NCBI GenBank assembly: GCA_944386335.1
Contig: CALXAQ010000153.1
Location: 1 to 6,425 of the forward strand
DNA: 6,425 bases
Direction: 5' to 3'
DNA from: an uncultured Clostridia bacterium
GTDB lineage: Bacteria > Bacillota > Clostridia > TANB77 > CAG-508
Of the stretch, positions 4,556-6,425 are shown in pieces. Under the pieces are notes generated by a model. That model worked only from the letters and a program-made list of their open reading frames with translations. It made no database searches and had not been told where the DNA came from. The first letter of the stretch is position 1. Each line of letters begins with the position of its first letter. The position numbers and the translations under genes are program-made.

Positions 4556-5431
4556 TTAAAATTCTTCCATAACTTTTTGTAATTTTTCTTTTCCTTTATT
4601 ACTCATTTCAATAAGAGGAAGACGAGGAATTCCAAAATCATAACCTTTCATGCAAAGAGCAGCTTTAACTGGAATAGGATTTACTTCACAAAATAGGGCA
4701 TCTACTAAAGGTAAACATTTTAATTGTGCCTCTTTAGCTGCTTTTGTATTTCCATTAAGAAAATCCATTACCATTTGATGAGTAAATTTAGGTTCGATGT
4801 TAGAAAGAACAGAAATAACACCTAAACCACCAAGCGATAAAATAGGAATAATTTGATCATCATTTCCAGAGTAGATGGCTAAATCTTCTTTGCAAAGAGC
4901 AGCAATTTTAGCAACTTGAGAAATATTTCCAGAAGCTTCTTTTACGGCAACAATATTAGGAATTTTAGATAAAGCAAGGCAAGTTTCTGGAAGAATATTG
5001 ACCCCAGTTCTACTAGGAACATTATATAGAATAATAGGAATAGAAACACTCTGTGCAATAGTAGAATAGTGTGCAATTAAGCCTTCTTGCGTTGTTTTAT
5101 TATAATAAGGAGTTACTAGCAAAAGACCATCAGCCCCAACAGATTCCGCATATTGAGACATCTCTATAGCTTCCTTTGTATTATTGCCACCTGTTCCAGC
5201 AATAACAGGAATACGTTTTGCTACGGTATCGATGGCAAAATGAATAGTATCCTTCTTTTCCTGTTTTGTCATAGTAGAACTTTCACCAGTAGTACCACAA
5301 ACAATAATGGCATCTGCACCTTCCTGAATTTGAAATTCCAACAATTTTTTAAATTCTTCAAAATTTACACCATCTTTTGTAAATGGAGTGGCGATGGCGG
5401 TACCACAACCTTTAAATAAAATTTTTTTCAT
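4556..5431 (-). CDS. dapA: 4-hydroxy-tetrahydrodipicolinate synthase
   Basis: DapA condenses pyruvate with L-aspartate semialdehyde, the Asd product, through a Schiff base; it is the first committed step to DAP and lysine, in the cytoplasm, normally as a tetramer. The 291-residue length is typical, and the protein is a single TIM barrel. Visible hallmarks are GTAIATPF (10-17), GTTGES (46-51) with the Thr pair, PYYNK with Tyr110, YNVPSRTG (136-143) with Tyr136 and Arg141, the Schiff-base Lys164 in VAVKEASGN, and YSGND (187-191). All catalytic residues are present. The ribosome site is a purine-rich GGAAAGGAAGG (5440-5450) 8 bases before the ATG. It follows asd after 73 bases on the same strand, with a long hairpin between them, so asd-dapA are probably cotranscribed. 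Confidence 0.97.
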   Translation of the reverse strand: MKKILFKGCGTAIATPFTKDGVNFEEFKKLLEFQIQEGADAIIVCGTTGESSTMTKQEKKDTIHFAIDTVAKRIPVIAGTGGNNTKEAIEMSQYAESVGADGLLLVTPYYNKTTQEGLIAHYSTIAQSVSIPIILYNVPSRTGVNILPETCLALSKIPNIVAVKEASGNISQVAKIAALCKEDLAIYSGNDDQIIPILSLGGLGVISVLSNIEPKFTHQMVMDFLNGNTKAAKEAQLKCLPLVDALFCEVNPIPVKAALCMKGYDFGIPRLPLIEMSNKGKEKLQKVMEEF

Positions 5432-5450
5432 ATATTATTCCTTCCTTTCC

Positions 5451-5500
5451 TTTGTGAATATCTGTCAAAAAGGACTACCCTTTTGGCATGTGTTCACAGA
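5451..5500 (-). repeat. Long imperfect hairpin in the asd-dapA gap
   Basis: Arms 5453-5473 and 5478-5498 pair around a 4-base loop (ACTA on the plus strand). On the plus strand 16 of 21 pairs are Watson-Crick, three are G-U and two are mismatches. On the minus strand, which carries the genes, the inner stem AAAAGGG/CCTTTTT and the outer TGTGAA/TTCACA remain, with four mismatches. It starts just after the asd stop and ends next to the dapA ribosome site. There is no U tract, so it is more likely an mRNA stability, processing or access element, or a dispersed palindrome, than a terminator. Confidence 0.7.
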
Positions 5501-5504
5501 AAAA

Positions 5505-6425
5505 TTAATTTAGTTCTATAAGTTTTTCTACTATTTGAATAGCGTTGGAAGCGGCACCTTTTCGAATGTTATCTGCTACTACCCACAAGTTAATGCCAGA
5601 GTCTACGCTTTCATCTCTTCTTATTCTTCCTACAAATACTTCGTCATGTCCAGAAGTGTATATGGCAAGTGGATAATCCTCTGTTTGAGGACTATCTTCT
5701 ATGATAATGCCAGGACTGTGTTCTAATTTGTTTTTTAATTCATCTAAGTCAAAGTTTTTTTCAAATTCTATGTTGATGGATTCACTATGTGCATTCATAA
5801 CAGGAACACGTACAGTGGTTGCTGTTATTTTTAAATCTGGTCTTTTTAATATTTTTCTGGTTTCGTTTATCATTTTTTCTTCCTCTTTGGTATAACCATT
5901 TTCTAGAAATACATCAATATGTGGCAGACAGTTATTAAAAATAGGGTGAGCAAATTTTTGCAAGTAAGAGGTATCATCATCTTTTTCTAAATAATGTTTT
6001 AGTCCGTTTTGATAATCTGCAATCCCTTTTGCACCTGCACCAGAAACGGCTTGATAAGTAGAATAAACAATTCTTTTAATACGATAAGCATCCTCTAATG
6101 GCTTTAGAGCAACAACCGCTTGAATAGTAGAACAATTAGGGTTTGCTATAATACCATGGTGAGATTTTAGCTCTTCTGGATTAACCTCTGGTACTACCAA
6201 AGGCACTGTAGGATCCATACGAAAAGCATTGCTGTTATCTACTACAATACAACCTTTTTGACTGGCAATAGGAGAATACTTTTTAGAGGTTTCTCCACCA
6301 ACGGAAAAGATAGCAAAATCAAATCCTTCGTCAAAAGAATGCTCTGTTAATTCTTGTACCACATACTCCTTTCCCATAAATATTACTTTTTTTCCAGCAG
6401 ATTTAGAAGAAGCAAAAAGAACATA
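5505..6425 (-). CDS. asd: Aspartate-semialdehyde dehydrogenase, N-terminus outside the window
   Basis: Asd reduces L-4-aspartyl phosphate to aspartate semialdehyde with NADPH, the branch point to DAP/lysine and to threonine and methionine. In the window 306 residues are visible; the frame runs through the right edge beginning YVLFASSKSAGKK, a typical internal segment, so roughly 30-35 residues including the GxTGxVG NADP loop are missing. An ATG at 6377 is internal and should not be taken as the start. Seen here: VDNSNAFRMD, VPEVNPEE, the catalytic Cys in NPNCST (codon 6132-6134), VSGAGAKG, LPHIDVFLENGYTKEE, the RVPV...AHSES segment with the likely catalytic His (codon 5787-5789), FVGRIRRD and LWVVADNIRKGAA. 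The part in view is intact. It heads the asd-dapA pair; its promoter and any leader riboswitch lie outside. Confidence 0.96.
   Translation of the reverse strand, partial: YVLFASSKSAGKKVIFMGKEYVVQELTEHSFDEGFDFAIFSVGGETSKKYSPIASQKGCIVVDNSNAFRMDPTVPLVVPEVNPEELKSHHGIIANPNCSTIQAVVALKPLEDAYRIKRIVYSTYQAVSGAGAKGIADYQNGLKHYLEKDDDTSYLQKFAHPIFNNCLPHIDVFLENGYTKEEEKMINETRKILKRPDLKITATTVRVPVMNAHSESINIEFEKNFDLDELKNKLEHSPGIIIEDSPQTEDYPLAIYTSGHDEVFVGRIRRDESVDSGINLWVVADNIRKGAASNAIQIVEKLIELN

Noticed and set aside
5153..5419. Open frame on the plus strand opposite dapA
   Set aside because: It lies wholly antisense to a well-conserved gene, has no ribosome site and no recognisable protein features; other antisense frames opposite dapB and asd were dropped for the same reason.
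5432..5504. Lysine riboswitch or T-box in the asd-dapA gap
   Set aside because: The gap is only 73 bases, holds one simple hairpin, and has neither the lysine riboswitch core nor a T-box sequence. Any such leader would more likely precede asd, outside the window.
5505..6377. Complete asd starting at the ATG at 6377
   Set aside because: The frame continues to the right edge with typical Asd sequence (LFASSKSAGKK), so that ATG is an internal Met.

Overview
The window is AT-rich bacterial DNA with strong AGGAG-type ribosome binding sites, intrinsic terminators and short intergenic gaps. With the protein families present (a UDPGP-type uridylyltransferase, a DUF421/DUF4363 pair, a clostridial-looking DapB), this points to a low-GC Gram-positive of the Clostridia type. 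I cannot place it to genus. Nothing indicates a plasmid, prophage or transposon: there is no integrase, transposase, tRNA or CRISPR array.

Layout. (1) About 12-1272, plus strand: a UDPGP-family nucleotidyltransferase resembling eukaryotic UDP-N-acetylhexosamine pyrophosphorylase. It is broken by one extra base near 333, inside its nucleotide-binding signature loop. (2) 1274-1326: a nested bidirectional terminator between convergent genes. (3) 1337-1714, minus: a four-helix membrane protein of the 'phage holin family' (YvlD-like), built from two repeated halves. (4) 1715-1881: a divergent intergenic region with two dyads. (5) 1882-2973, plus: a two-gene unit, a DUF421 (YetF-like) membrane protein and a DUF4363 protein. 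(6) 2971-3022: a terminator serving mainly the minus-strand genes. (7) 3030-6425, minus, transcribed right to left: asd (N-terminus cut by the window edge), dapA, an HD-domain protein, and dapB.

How the genes work together. asd, dapA and dapB encode three consecutive enzymes of the aspartate branch leading to diaminopimelate and lysine: aspartyl phosphate to aspartate semialdehyde, to hydroxytetrahydrodipicolinate, to tetrahydrodipicolinate. An HD-domain hydrolase of unknown substrate lies between dapA and dapB. It has its own likely extended -10 promoter and shares a 13-bp upstream element with dapB. The asd-dapA gap and the dapA 3' side each carry a hairpin with a similar AGGG/TCCTT core, so dapA is flanked by related RNA-level structures. 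The envelope theme (DAP for peptidoglycan, a UDP-sugar enzyme, small membrane proteins) is suggestive but not proof of a functional link.

I see no clearly new biological system. The observations most worth a second look are the frameshift in the uridylyltransferase signature, the paired hairpins around dapA, the repeated element upstream of the HD gene and dapB, and the HD gene's position inside the DAP cluster.
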